DNA of 64,000 nucleotides from a virus. Shown here one piece after another: positions 1-8,557 of the stretch; the stretch's first letter is position 1, and each line of letters starts with the position of its first letter. Under the pieces are notes generated by a model. The model did no database searches. It worked only from the letters and a program-made list of their open reading frames with translations, and had not been told where the DNA came from. The DNA is taken from positions 1 through 64,000 of IMG/VR virus record IMGVR_UViG_3300030380_006185; one strand, given 5' to 3'. Position numbers and translations under genes: made by a program.

Positions 1-3000
1 CTGTTGCAGATGAGCTTCCTGTATCAGCACTTCCTGTATCAGCACTTCCTGTATCAGCACTTCCTGTATCAGCACTTCCTGTATCAGCACTTCCTGAATC
101 TGGAGCTGGTGCAGTAGATGATCTTTGTTCAGATGATCCACTTCCACTACCGTACGCTATTTCATCAGAATGTTTTACAGCATAGATAACATGAGAATCG
201 CTTACATTACCAGTATACAGTAATTTTACAGCTCCTACAGCTACACCTTCTCCAGGTAAGCTATCTAAGTCAGTGTAAGCTACAGCCTCTTGCCAGTCTA
301 CCCCTTCAGTAAGAAGTTGACCATTTAAAAAGACTTGTACTGTACCTTGTTTAAATCCAGTTAAACAAGCTTGAGAATATAAACCTATTAGATCACCATT
401 ACCATTAGCTACTGTATTTACAGAGATTGATTGTAAATGGTTATCTTCTAGTCTATCCAAGTGGTTACTTACTTCACTAAATGAATCTAAAGCTGTTACA
501 TCTGTGTTAGAGATTATATCAGTGATTTTACCATCTAATTCAGCATCAGCAGCAGCAAATTCTGAACGGATAGCAGCTCTATCAGCTGTAGCAGCAGCAT
601 TAGCAGCAAGATCAGCAGCAGCAAATTCTGAACGAACCGCATCTCTATCAACTTTAGCTGATTGGAATGCAGTATCAGCATCAGCTTCATTTTGATTAAC
701 GTCAGCTTGTAATGCAGCGATTACATTATCATGAACAACTTTTTCATTTTCTTGCTTTAATTCTTGTGCATCTAGTGCAGCTTGAATAGCAGCTTCAGCA
801 GCTAATGCTCTAGTTTCTTCAGCAGAGATTGCAGCATCAGCGTCACTTTCGTTTTTATCAACGTCAGCTTGTAATGCAGCGATTGCAGCATCAGCATCAG
901 CTTCATTTTGATCAACGTCAGCTTGTAATGCAGCGATTGCAGCATCAGCATCACTTTCGTTTTGATCAACGTCAGCTTGGACAGCAGCTACAGCAGCATT
1001 GTTAGACAATACATAAGCAGCAAATGCATCATCATTCTCAGTATCAACAGAGTTGATTAAAGTAACGATTTCAGCAAAGCTATCTTTGTCAGCATCAGAA
1101 GCGTCTAAAATTGCATCAACTCTTGCTTCTTCAGTTGCCATTCTTGCAGCAAAAGATGAAGAGTTAGCAGTATCAGCAGCAGCGAATTCTGAACGGATTG
1201 CAGCTCTATCAGTAGTAGCTGAAACAAAATCAGCGTCTGTAGCAGCAATTTCAGCAGCTAATGCAGCATCGTTAGATGTTTCATAAGCAGCTAAATCACT
1301 AGCAACATTTGCTGTTTCAGTAGCAGCAGTTGAAGCATTAAAAGCCATTGTAGACTCAATAGATTGAGAAAGTGCAGTTCTTGCAGCAGTAGCTGAAGCA
1401 AAATCAGCGTCTGTAGCAGCAACTTCAGCAGCAAGTGCAGCGTCATTAGAAACTTTATAAGCATCTAAATCAGATTGAAGTGCTGTATCAGCAGCAGCAA
1501 ATTCTGAACGAATCGCAGCTCTATCAGTATCAGCATTAGATTTATCAGAAGCTTGTTTAGCAACTTGAGCAGCTAATGCAGCATCGTTAGATGTTTCATA
1601 AGAAGCTAAATCACTAGCAACTAAAGCAGTTGCAGCATCTTGTTCGGATTGTTTAGTATCAACTAAAGCTTTTGCATCTACAATTGCTTGGTCAGCAGCA
1701 GCTTTTGCAGCAGCGATTTCAGAATCTCTTGTAGATTCGTCAGCAGCCTGTTTAGCAACTTGAGCAGCTAATGCAGCATCGTTAGATGTTTCATAAGCAG
1801 CTAAATCACTAGCAACTTGAGAAGTTGCAGCATCTTGTTCAGCTTGTTTAGTATCAACTAATGCTTTAGCGTCAACAATCGCTTGATCAGCAGCAGCTTT
1901 AGCAGTAGCAATTGCAGTATCTCTTGCAGATTCATCAGCAGCTTGTTTAGCAACTTGAGCAGCTAATGCAGCATCGTTAGAAACTTCGTAAGCAGCAGAT
2001 TTAGATACTTCTGTTGCAAGTGCAGCATCGTTAGATAATACATAAGAAGCAAATGCATTGTCGTTCTCAGTATCAACAGCGTTGATTAATGTTACGATTT
2101 CAGCAAAGCTATCTTTATCAGCATCAGAGGCAGCTAAGATTGCGTCAACTCTTGCTTCTTCAGTTGCCATTCTTGTAGCAACAGAAGATGAAAGTGCGCT
2201 ATCAGCAGCAGCGAATTCTGAACGAATTGCAGCTCTATCATTAGTAGCTGAAGTGAAATCAGCATCTGTAGATGCAATTTCAGCAGCTAATGCAGCATCA
2301 TTAGAAACTTCGTAAGCAGCTAAATCACTAGCAACTAAAGCAGTTGCAGCATCTTGTTCAGCTTGCTTGGTGTCAACTAATGCTTTAGCATCAACGATAG
2401 CTTGATCAGCAGCAGCTTTTGCAGCAGCAATTTCAGAATCTCTTGTAGATTCATCAGAAGCTTGTTTAGCAACTTGTGCAGCAAGTGCAGCATCGTTAGA
2501 TGTTTCATAAGCAGCTAAATCACTAGCAACATTTGCTGTTGCAGTATCTTGTGCTGTTTGTTTAGCATCAACCAGCGCTTTTGCGTCAATAATTGCTTGG
2601 TCAGCAGCAGCTTTTGCAGCAGCAATTTCAGAATCTCTTGTAGATTCGTCAGCAGCTTGTTTAGCGACTTGTGCAGCTAAGTTATTTGTTAAAATTGTAT
2701 CAGCAGCTTCATAAGCAACTTTTGCAGCATCATCAGCAGCAATTCTTGCAGCAGTTTCAGCAGCATCATCAGCAGCTTGTTTAGCAACTTGAGCAGCTAA
2801 TGCAGCATCATTTGATAATACATAAGAAGCAAATGCAGCATCGTTTTCAGTATCAACAGCGTTGATTAATGTTACGATTTCAGCGAATGAATCTTTATCA
2901 GCAATTGAAGCACTTAAAATTGCATCAACTCTTGCTTCTTCAGTTGCCATCCTTGCTCCAAATGAGCTAGATAGTGCTGTATCAGCAGCAGCGAATTCAT

Positions 3001-4276
3001 TTCTAATTGCAGTTCTGTCAGTTGTAGCTAAAACAAAATCAGCATCTGTAGCAGCGATTTCAGCAGCTAATGCAGCATCGTTAGAAACTTCGTAAGCAGC
3101 TAAATCACTAGCAACATTTGCTGTTGCAGTATCTTGTGCTGTTTGTTTAGCATCAACTAATGCTTTAGCATCAACGATAGCTTGATCAGCAGCAGCTTTT
3201 GCAGCAGCAATTTCAGAATCTCTTGTAGATTCGTTAGATGCCATTTCAGTTCTAATTAATGCTCTGTCAGTTGTAGCAGCAGCATCATCAGCAACTTGTT
3301 TAGCTTCTTGAGTATCTAATGCAGATTGAATACCAGCTTCAGCAGCTAATGCTCTAGTTTCTTCAGCAGCGATAGCAGCATCAGCATCAACTTCGTTTTG
3401 ATCAACATCAGCTTGAAGTGCAGCAATAGCAGCATCAGCATCAGCTTCATTACCATCTACATCAGCTTGAAGTGCAGCAATAGCAGCATCAGCATCAGCT
3501 TCGTTTTGATTAACATCAGATTGTAATGCAGCAACAGCAGCATCGTTAGATAATACGTAAGCACCAAATACATTATCATTTTCTGTATCAACAGAATTGA
3601 TTAATGTTACGATCTCAGCAAAGCTATCTTTATCAGCATCAGCAGCTAATAATACAGCGTCCATTCTAGCTTCATCAGCCGCTAATCTAGTAGCAACAGA
3701 AGATGAAAGTGCGCTATCAGCAGCAGCAAATTCTGAACGAATCGCAGTTCTATCAGTATCAGCAGCAACCTTTTCAGATTCTTGCTTGGCTTCTTGTACA
3801 TCTAATGCAGATTGAATTGCAGCTTCAGCAGCTTCAGCTCTTGCTTTCTCAGTTGCATCAGCAGCAGCAAATTCTGAACGGATTAATGCTCTATCAGAAT
3901 CAGCAGCAACCTTTTCAGATTCTTGCTTGGCTTCTTGAGTATCTAAATCCGCTTGAATAGCAGCATCAGCAGCTTCATAAGCAACCTTTGTAGCATCATC
4001 AGCAGCTTTAAATTCTGAACGGATAGCAGCTCTATCAGTGTCAGCAGCAACCTTTTCAGATTCTTGCTTAGCTTCTTGAGTATCCAATGCAGATTGAAGA
4101 CCAGCTTCGGCAGCTTCAGCTCTTGATTTTTCAGTAGCATCAGCAGTACTTAAGTTAGCCAAATCATCTACTAATCCAGGTAAGTCATTTTTTACAATAC
4201 CTGAAGGTTCAACGATTGTGGCGTTGTTTAGTATTTTATCGGATTGTTTATCCAATACTATTTTTGTATTTGCCAT
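1..4276 (-). CDS. Giant Ala-rich repeat protein, probable tail fibre/adhesin (C-terminus beyond window)
   Basis: The frame is open from ATG at 4276 to the left edge (1425 codons seen, no stop), so the gene is partial. It starts MANTKIVLDKQSDKIL. It then consists almost entirely of Ala/Asp/Glu-rich helical repeats such as AADTDRAAIRSEFAAAD, ALVDTKQAEQDAATA and DKDSFAEIVTLINSVDTEND. The last of these occurs four times (DNA near 1060-1110, 2085-2135, 2865-2915 and 3600-3650). A 5-residue DAAIAALQADVDQNEAD-type series marks further units. From about 250 to 500 a beta-rich segment with VFLNGQLLTEGVDW resembles phage fibre domains, followed by GSADT repeats. Similar heptad-like repeats are known in marine T4-like tail fibres; host-binding fibre is an inference. 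It follows the neck genes, is the last gene seen of the late cluster, and has no close late promoter. Confidence 0.8.
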   Translation of the reverse strand, partial: MANTKIVLDKQSDKILNNATIVEPSGIVKNDLPGLVDDLANLSTADATEKSRAEAAEAGLQSALDTQEAKQESEKVAADTDRAAIRSEFKAADDATKVAYEAADAAIQADLDTQEAKQESEKVAADSDRALIRSEFAAADATEKARAEAAEAAIQSALDVQEAKQESEKVAADTDRTAIRSEFAAADSALSSSVATRLAADEARMDAVLLAADADKDSFAEIVTLINSVDTENDNVFGAYVLSNDAAVAALQSDVNQNEADADAAIAALQADVDGNEADADAAIAALQADVDQNEVDADAAIAAEETRALAAEAGIQSALDTQEAKQVADDAAATTDRALIRTEMASNESTRDSEIAAAKAAADQAIVDAKALVDAKQTAQDTATANVASDLAAYEVSNDAALAAEIAATDADFVLATTDRTAIRNEFAAADTALSSSFGARMATEEARVDAILSASIADKDSFAEIVTLINAVDTENDAAFASYVLSNDAALAAQVAKQAADDAAETAARIAADDAAKVAYEAADTILTNNLAAQVAKQAADESTRDSEIAAAKAAADQAIIDAKALVDAKQTAQDTATANVASDLAAYETSNDAALAAQVAKQASDESTRDSEIAAAKAAADQAIVDAKALVDTKQAEQDAATALVASDLAAYEVSNDAALAAEIASTDADFTSATNDRAAIRSEFAAADSALSSSVATRMATEEARVDAILAASDADKDSFAEIVTLINAVDTENDNAFASYVLSNDAALATEVSKSAAYEVSNDAALAAQVAKQAADESARDTAIATAKAAADQAIVDAKALVDTKQAEQDAATSQVASDLAAYETSNDAALAAQVAKQAADESTRDSEIAAAKAAADQAIVDAKALVDTKQSEQDAATALVASDLASYETSNDAALAAQVAKQASDKSNADTDRAAIRSEFAAADTALQSDLDAYKVSNDAALAAEVAATDADFASATAARTALSQSIESTMAFNASTAATETANVASDLAAYETSNDAALAAEIAATDADFVSATTDRAAIRSEFAAADTANSSSFAARMATEEARVDAILDASDADKDSFAEIVTLINSVDTENDDAFAAYVLSNNAAVAAVQADVDQNESDADAAIAALQADVDQNEADADAAIAALQADVDKNESDADAAISAEETRALAAEAAIQAALDAQELKQENEKVVHDNVIAALQADVNQNEADADTAFQSAKVDRDAVRSEFAAADLAANAAATADRAAIRSEFAAADAELDGKITDIISNTDVTALDSFSEVSNHLDRLEDNHLQSISVNTVANGNGDLIGLYSQACLTGFKQGTVQVFLNGQLLTEGVDWQEAVAYTDLDSLPGEGVAVGAVKLLYTGNVSDSHVIYAVKHSDEIAYGSGSGSSEQRSSTAPAPDSGSADTGSADTGSADTGSADTGSADTGSSSAT
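15..104. repeat. 15-bp tandem repeat inside the fibre gene
   Basis: Unit cttcctgtatcagca starts at 15, 30, 45, 60 and 75, with a diverged sixth unit at 90. It encodes a (GSADT)n linker on the minus strand. The array reaches nearly to the window edge, so more units could lie outside. Such exact in-frame arrays are prone to copy-number change. Confidence 0.95.
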
Positions 4277-4374
4277 ATAGGTTAAAATTTAAAAGTTAAA
4301 AAAAAAATAAGGTGAACCCGTGCATTACTATATCAAAAATAGATATAAAACTTTATTAAAAAAATAATAAAATT

Positions 4375-4608
4375 TTATCTATTAAATAATAGATTTTTAA
4401 GGTTCTTTATGGCGTTTGTAAATGCCAAAGGTTCGCATGAACCCATTTCTGTTAAATACTCATCTACATGGGATAGTAAATCGGGACTTGAGGGGAATAT
4501 AAAAGTAGATTTTTTAGATTGTTTTTCTACTTTGAATTTGTGTCCCTTGATCTTAAGGTAGGCTGTTAAATATAAATCGGAGGTTGAATATGAATTTTCA
4601 GTACTCAT
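4375..4608 (-). CDS. Small DUF5659-like protein
   Basis: A 77-aa protein starting MSTENSYSTSDLYLTAYLKIKG. The pattern 'STSDLYLxAxLKxKGHK' followed by a short beta strand (STFIFPSS) matches my memory of the DUF5659 family, which occurs in phages and bacteria and has no known function. ATG at 4608 follows an A/T-rich stretch. It lies between the fibre gene and a structural gene but is separated from both by 85-100 nt of AT-rich sequence with no recognisable site. It may be a small regulatory or accessory protein; family assignment is from memory only. Confidence 0.6.
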   Translation of the reverse strand: MSTENSYSTSDLYLTAYLKIKGHKFKVEKQSKKSTFIFPSSPDLLSHVDEYLTEMGSCEPLAFTNAIKNLKNLLFNR

Positions 4609-4694
4609 CTAAATAATTTGTTTTTCAATAATACATATAAAACTTTTTTTTAAAATTATAGAAAGAAAAATAAAAAGAAAAAATGTTTTTTTTT

Positions 4695-5144
4695 CTATGC
4701 GGTATAATAATAAGTGCACCTAATTTTAAAATCTTCTTCAGGAGGAGTAAGAAAAGTAATATTAGAGTTAGATATAATATAATCATTTTCAACCCCACTT
4801 TCTTGCAATAATCCATTTAAGTATATATGTTCACTTCCTTCTATTGGAGTATGAGATAAAGTAAAAGAACTATTAACACCATCAATATTTCCAGTTGGTA
4901 TTTCTTTATCTGAAAATATTTGTGTAGGGGTTGATGTAAGTTCGTTTATTAAATTTGAGTTTGTTAGTATATCATTTTGTAATGATTCTAAATTACTATT
5001 TACACCATTTTCAAATGTTGTGTCGGATTTTTGAATATTAAAAATATCTGGGGTAGAATCTTTAAAAACTGTGGTATTTCGTTTTTTAGAAGTGTTTTTA
5101 AAGTTTCGAGTAATAGCCTCAACTGTAGTAAAAGAAGTAGCCAT
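4695..5144 (-). CDS. Virion structural protein with fibre-type beta domain
   Basis: A 149-aa protein. The C-terminal half reads IPTGNIDGVNSSFTLSHTP, then HIYLNGLLQESGVENDY and ITFLTPPEEDFKI. This is a beta-sandwich motif common in phage tail and head fibre proteins and related to the VFLNGQLL segment of the giant fibre (about 250-500). The N-terminal half is polar and helical. It follows the 169-aa gene by 2 nt, so the two are co-transcribed. A role as a fibre-attachment or fibre protein is inferred from motif and context. Confidence 0.65.
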   Translation of the reverse strand: MATSFTTVEAITRNFKNTSKKRNTTVFKDSTPDIFNIQKSDTTFENGVNSNLESLQNDILTNSNLINELTSTPTQIFSDKEIPTGNIDGVNSSFTLSHTPIEGSEHIYLNGLLQESGVENDYIISNSNITFLTPPEEDFKIRCTYYYTA

Positions 5145-5146
5145 AA

Positions 5147-5656
5147 TTATAATCTTTCTTTTGTGATTTGTACTTTATCTGCAGGTGTATAATGAGTTGT
5201 ACAGATTATAGAAATATTAGAACCGAAATCTTCTAATCCTGGGTTTAAGGGGTTTTGGCTATATGGGTATCTTGGATCTTTACCTACAAATAATTGATTA
5301 TCTTTAACACTATCTACTTCAAAATAAGCTTCATAATACATAATAATATCTCCAGGTTCCATTATTACACTAGCATCAACTAAATCATCTCTAAAGAATC
5401 TAAATTCTACATCCCTTGTATAATCAACACCCATATCACTAGAGTTATAAGTTTGGTCACCTCTTTCAAGTAAAACATTTAATAGTACAGGTTCTTGATA
5501 GTATTTAGCCCCTGAAGATTCACCATAAATATTTACTCTAGTTTCTTCTATATTTAATTTGTACACAGCACATTGTTGGGTAACTATATCACCCATTAAT
5601 TCTCGATTAATGTTTCTAATTAAAGAAACGTCACGTTGTGTACCAAATAATGCCAT
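5147..5656 (-). CDS. Putative neck/head-completion protein
   Basis: A 169-aa protein without signal peptide or membrane segment, rich in beta-strand-forming residues (RVNIYGESSGAKYYQEPV, DVEFRFFRDDL, IIMYYEAYFEVDSV). The phrase 'GDIIMYYEAYFEVDSV...LFVGKDPRYPYS' resembles conserved T4-like marine phage proteins lying next to the neck genes. It sits 1 nt downstream of the 384-aa neck-like gene. By position it could occupy the gp14 (neck) slot of T4, but I do not see direct similarity to T4 gp14. Function is inferred from synteny only. Confidence 0.6.
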   Translation of the reverse strand: MALFGTQRDVSLIRNINRELMGDIVTQQCAVYKLNIEETRVNIYGESSGAKYYQEPVLLNVLLERGDQTYNSSDMGVDYTRDVEFRFFRDDLVDASVIMEPGDIIMYYEAYFEVDSVKDNQLFVGKDPRYPYSQNPLNPGLEDFGSNISIICTTHYTPADKVQITKERL

Positions 5657-5657
5657 A

Positions 5658-6812
5658 TTATCCTATAAAAATTGTCATAGGGGATTTCCCTAAAGTTTTG
5701 TTTTGTGCTTCTCCTTCTTCTGCTTTCTTTTCAAGTAAAGTTTTACGTGATGTTGTATCAAAATAAGCCCTTAGCCTTTCTATTAATGCTCCCTTTTCAG
5801 ATGTTGCAGCAGAAATTAAATCTGATTGGTTTAAGGTTACATCAGAGCCTGGGATGGGGATTGTAGAATATTTTCCTCTAACATATCCTAAAATTTCTTT
5901 TACAATTGCTAAACCGTATTCAAATATCCATTGTCTACCAACTGAGTTAATGCGTGTATAATTAGGATTTTCATATGGTACATTAGAAGCGTTGGTTACA
6001 ATTTCTCTACCATCTCTATCATAATAAGGTTGATTTGTTTCTTCTAATTTAACATAATGAAATGATAAATAAGTTATAGCAGTATCATTTGGGATTGGGA
6101 AAATACGTAATTTATTATTAACTAGTTCAAATGTATATTGGGATTTTCTGATTTGGTCATTCAGTTCAATTGCTTGAATTTTTTGTAAATCATAATTCAT
6201 AGGCATTAACATAAAATTAATAGCGGGGGAAAATGCACCCCAACCAAATGATTCCATCATTTGTTGCATACCAACTCCTGTCCCAGCATATGGATCAAAA
6301 TATCTTGTAATTGCGGGTGGAGATTCATAAAATATTCTTTTTAATTCTATTCTTCCTTCAATACTTTCTGAGGTAGCCCATTCATTCATATCGTATTCTT
6401 GTTGTCCTTTAACAAGTGGAAGAGAACCAGTATAATAAGTTACATTACCACCTACTCCAGCTTCTGTTCCATATTGGTTTGATAATCTAACTATTTCAGA
6501 TAAATTTTCTTGTGGTAATTCTTCATTTGCAGGACCAATAGAAGATGTAGCTCCTTGAAATGTTAATAAGTTATCTGCTACTTGGTAAGCATACAATTCA
6601 TTTCCATAAGTTGTAATAGCTTCTTCAAACGCAGTATAAAAATTTAAATCTTGTAATTCAACTTCTACAAGTGGGTAACCTAAACGTTGAGCTGCAAATC
6701 TAGCAAATTTATCAGTATCTTGTTGGAACTGAAAATCATTATCATAAAATCCAAAAGGTGTATCACCTGGAGAGAAGCTACTTGAGCCAGGCCATATTGG
6801 TATATTTGCCAT
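5658..6812 (-). CDS. Putative neck (gp13-like) head-tail connector protein
   Basis: A 384-aa protein. N-terminus 'QFQQDTDKFARFAAQRLGYP..EVELQDLNFYTAFEEAI' and C-terminal part 'RQWIFEYGLAIVKEILGYVRGKYSTIPIPG' are conserved in T4-superfamily phages at the neck locus. A Gly/aromatic-rich loop is at about residues 165-200, and the last 40 residues are helical (LIERLRAYFDTTSRKTLLEKKAE). T4 gp13 is about 310 aa, so this one is longer. A late-type promoter lies 13 nt upstream of ATG 6812. Being downstream of capsid and PhoH fits a connector that closes the packaged head. The gp13 label rests on context and partial similarity from memory. Confidence 0.6.
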   Translation of the reverse strand: MANIPIWPGSSSFSPGDTPFGFYDNDFQFQQDTDKFARFAAQRLGYPLVEVELQDLNFYTAFEEAITTYGNELYAYQVADNLLTFQGATSSIGPANEELPQENLSEIVRLSNQYGTEAGVGGNVTYYTGSLPLVKGQQEYDMNEWATSESIEGRIELKRIFYESPPAITRYFDPYAGTGVGMQQMMESFGWGAFSPAINFMLMPMNYDLQKIQAIELNDQIRKSQYTFELVNNKLRIFPIPNDTAITYLSFHYVKLEETNQPYYDRDGREIVTNASNVPYENPNYTRINSVGRQWIFEYGLAIVKEILGYVRGKYSTIPIPGSDVTLNQSDLISAATSEKGALIERLRAYFDTTSRKTLLEKKAEEGEAQNKTLGKSPMTIFIG

Positions 6813-6824
6813 ATTAATATTTTG

Positions 6825-6834
6825 TTATAAATAT
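6825..6834 (-). promoter_or_regulatory. Late promoter box
   Basis: Minus-strand ATATTTATAA ending 12 nt before the ATG of the neck gene (6812). It belongs to the set of near-identical boxes before late operons and resembles the T4 late -10 TATAAATA. Confidence 0.65.
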
Positions 6835-6857
6835 TATAAAAAATAATTTAGGTATTT

Positions 6858-7400
6858 TTATCCTAAAGTAGATGTATTATATTGGACTTTTAATTTAATA
6901 TCCCCATCACCATCTATAAAAGTCCCATTTCGAATTTTAAATGTTACAGCAGTAGCTTCAGGATTTACACCTTCAACAAACCCTACAACTTTATCTATGG
7001 ATTCAGTAGGTACAATTCCTGCTGATCCAGCTACTGTAGAATTTGGGAATATAAGACCTCCTGTTCCTACAAAACGACCACTTCCAGTAGCTACATAAGG
7101 AACAGAACCAAAATCATACTCTAATATTGCTTTAAATTCATAATATTGAGATGAAGATGGAGCAGGGAGGACTATAATTTCATCTGAAGCTAAAATGTTT
7201 GAGGAAGAAAAAGTAACATCTATAGAATTATTATAAGATGAACCTGCAGGGCCTTGTGGTCCTGTTAATATTTCAACAACATTAGTAGTAGGTTGTGTTA
7301 CAGTAATATTATTCTCAGTAGTTGTTACTACATTAATTTTATTTTCTGTTATAGTAGGGTTTACTTGTGGGTTTTGAGATGAAATATTTATACTACTCAT
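6858..7400 (-). CDS. Collagen-motif virion protein
   Basis: A 180-aa protein. The first 45 residues are polar, Asn/Thr/Val-rich repeats (TENKINVVTTTENNITVT). A short collagen-like stretch GPQGPAG follows at residues 47-53, and then a beta-rich C-terminal domain. Short GXY collagen stretches are a known trimerising element in phage fibres and head fibres. It is 2 nt downstream of the 132-aa gene. A head-fibre or neck-whisker role is possible; neither is proven by the sequence. Confidence 0.6.
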   Translation of the reverse strand: MSSINISSQNPQVNPTITENKINVVTTTENNITVTQPTTNVVEILTGPQGPAGSSYNNSIDVTFSSSNILASDEIIVLPAPSSSQYYEFKAILEYDFGSVPYVATGSGRFVGTGGLIFPNSTVAGSAGIVPTESIDKVVGFVEGVNPEATAVTFKIRNGTFIDGDGDIKLKVQYNTSTLG

Positions 7401-7402
7401 AT

Positions 7403-7801
7403 TTATGTAGTTACTTGTTTGCTTAATTGAACTTTACCTTCTAATAATCTTACTGTGTAGGGGCAATCACCACTACCAGAATATATTTCTAAATCATATA
7501 TAGCTTCATTAAAAGTTAAAGCTGAACTAGTACATGCTGCAATATAAATACCAATTGAACCTGATACGGGTGAGGTTGTACCATTTGAACCACTAAAATT
7601 AAGACCTGTACCATCAGAGTTTAATGAAGATGAAAGTGTTAAATATAATTCACCACTATCTTGAGCATATGTAGATCTAATTTGGAGTCTACCTGAATAA
7701 TTGGTTAAGTCGATTGGGTTGTTATTTGAATCTTTATATTGGATTTCAAAATTTGTAGTAGCACCTTGTTCTATTGTAAAAGAGTATCTTCCTGCAGGCA
7801 T
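7403..7801 (-). CDS. Small beta-sandwich virion protein
   Basis: A 132-aa protein beginning MPAGRYSFTIEQGATTNFEI, with 'QYKDSNNNPIDLTNYSGRLQIRS' in the first half. This 'E-x-G-x-T-x-x-F...D...G.PIDLT.Y' pattern is typical of N-terminal domains of phage baseplate/receptor-binding proteins (BppU-like) and Ig-like phage domains. It is preceded by a late promoter box 8 nt before ATG and forms an operon with the collagen-motif protein. A structural role is well supported; the precise location in the virion is unknown. Confidence 0.6.
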   Translation of the reverse strand: MPAGRYSFTIEQGATTNFEIQYKDSNNNPIDLTNYSGRLQIRSTYAQDSGELYLTLSSSLNSDGTGLNFSGSNGTTSPVSGSIGIYIAACTSSALTFNEAIYDLEIYSGSGDCPYTVRLLEGKVQLSKQVTT

Positions 7802-7809
7802 AATTTTTA

Positions 7810-7819
7810 TTATAAATAT
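7810..7819 (-). promoter_or_regulatory. Late promoter box
   Basis: Minus-strand ATATTTATAA, 8 nt before ATG 7801. It touches the stop codon of the upstream PhoH gene. Confidence 0.65.
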
Positions 7820-8481
7820 TACATTCCACTCAACATTTCAAATACTTCATCAATTGCGGGGTGTCTATGGTTATCTTGAAGGACTTTTTTGTAAACATAT
7901 CCAGAATCTGATATTTTTGCCATATCATGGATTGCTGAGTAGTTTTTATCTTTTAAATCTATTTGTTGATTATCACCACAAAATATCATTGTAGATCCTT
8001 TACCTAATCTACCTAAAGCCATCACTAATTGAGAACGAGTTAGGTTTTGGAATTCATCTACTATTACTACAGAATTTTCAAATGTTCTACCTCTAAAATG
8101 AGCTAAAGAAACTAATTCAATAGATTCGTCTGTTTCCATTTTTTCTAAAATTTGAGGTTTATTATAAACTTTTCTCATATTAGAACGAATAGGTACTAAC
8201 CATGGTTCCATTTTTTCTTTTTCAGATCCTGGAAGGAATCCATTGTCTTCAGTTGAAATAGTAGGGCGTGTTATAATGATTTTATTTATCATTCTTTTAA
8301 AAAACATATCTAAAGCTATTTGACATGCTAACATTGTTTTACCACTACCTGCTTTACCTACTATAAAATTGTAGGGGTGGTGTAATATTGCTTGTTTAGC
8401 TGATTTTTGTTCTTCAGAAAGTGTAATTGAGAACTTAATTGGACCTTTAGGTGGTTTTTTGTCCGTATTGGGTGTGGCCAT
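7819..8481 (-). CDS. phoH: PhoH-family P-loop ATPase
   Basis: A 220-aa protein. Walker A GKAGSGKT lies at residues 42-49 and Walker B VVIVDEFQN around 138-146. The series ITRPTIS and DNHRHPAIDEVFEML is typical of PhoH. PhoH-like ATPases are found in many marine phages; RNA-metabolism roles are suspected but the substrate is not established. Length is that of the short phage form, lacking the N-terminal PIN domain. It lies downstream of the capsid terminator and has its own TATAAATA-type box, so it is transcribed separately from the capsid gene. Confidence 0.9.
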   Translation of the reverse strand: MATPNTDKKPPKGPIKFSITLSEEQKSAKQAILHHPYNFIVGKAGSGKTMLACQIALDMFFKRMINKIIITRPTISTEDNGFLPGSEKEKMEPWLVPIRSNMRKVYNKPQILEKMETDESIELVSLAHFRGRTFENSVVIVDEFQNLTRSQLVMALGRLGKGSTMIFCGDNQQIDLKDKNYSAIHDMAKISDSGYVYKKVLQDNHRHPAIDEVFEMLSGM

Positions 8482-8492
8482 ATTATAACATT

Positions 8493-8500
8493 TATTTATA
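8493..8500 (-). promoter_or_regulatory. Late promoter box (TATAAATA form)
   Basis: Minus-strand TATAAATA, the exact T4 late consensus, 11 nt before ATG 8481 of phoH and directly after the capsid-gene terminator. Confidence 0.65.
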
Positions 8501-8506
8501 CATATA

Positions 8507-8533
8507 CAAAAAAAGCCTGGCTTTCGCCAGGCT
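8507..8533 (-). terminator. Rho-independent terminator after the capsid gene
   Basis: On the minus strand an 8-bp perfect GC-rich stem AGCCTGGC/GCCAGGCT with loop GAAA is followed by TTTTTTT. It lies 24 nt past the stop of the major capsid gene. Confidence 0.9.
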
Positions 8534-8557
8534 AATTTAATCTTTATAATTTATTTC

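Noticed and set aside
504-3960. Plus-strand Ala/Ser/Gln-rich open frames
   Set aside because: They are antisense shadows of the repetitive Ala codons of the giant minus-strand fibre gene, which is open over the whole stretch.
4625-4816. Minus-strand 63-aa frame overlapping the 149-aa gene
   Set aside because: Low-complexity Leu/Phe/Lys translation of an AT-rich stretch; the overlapping frame has clear fibre-protein motifs.
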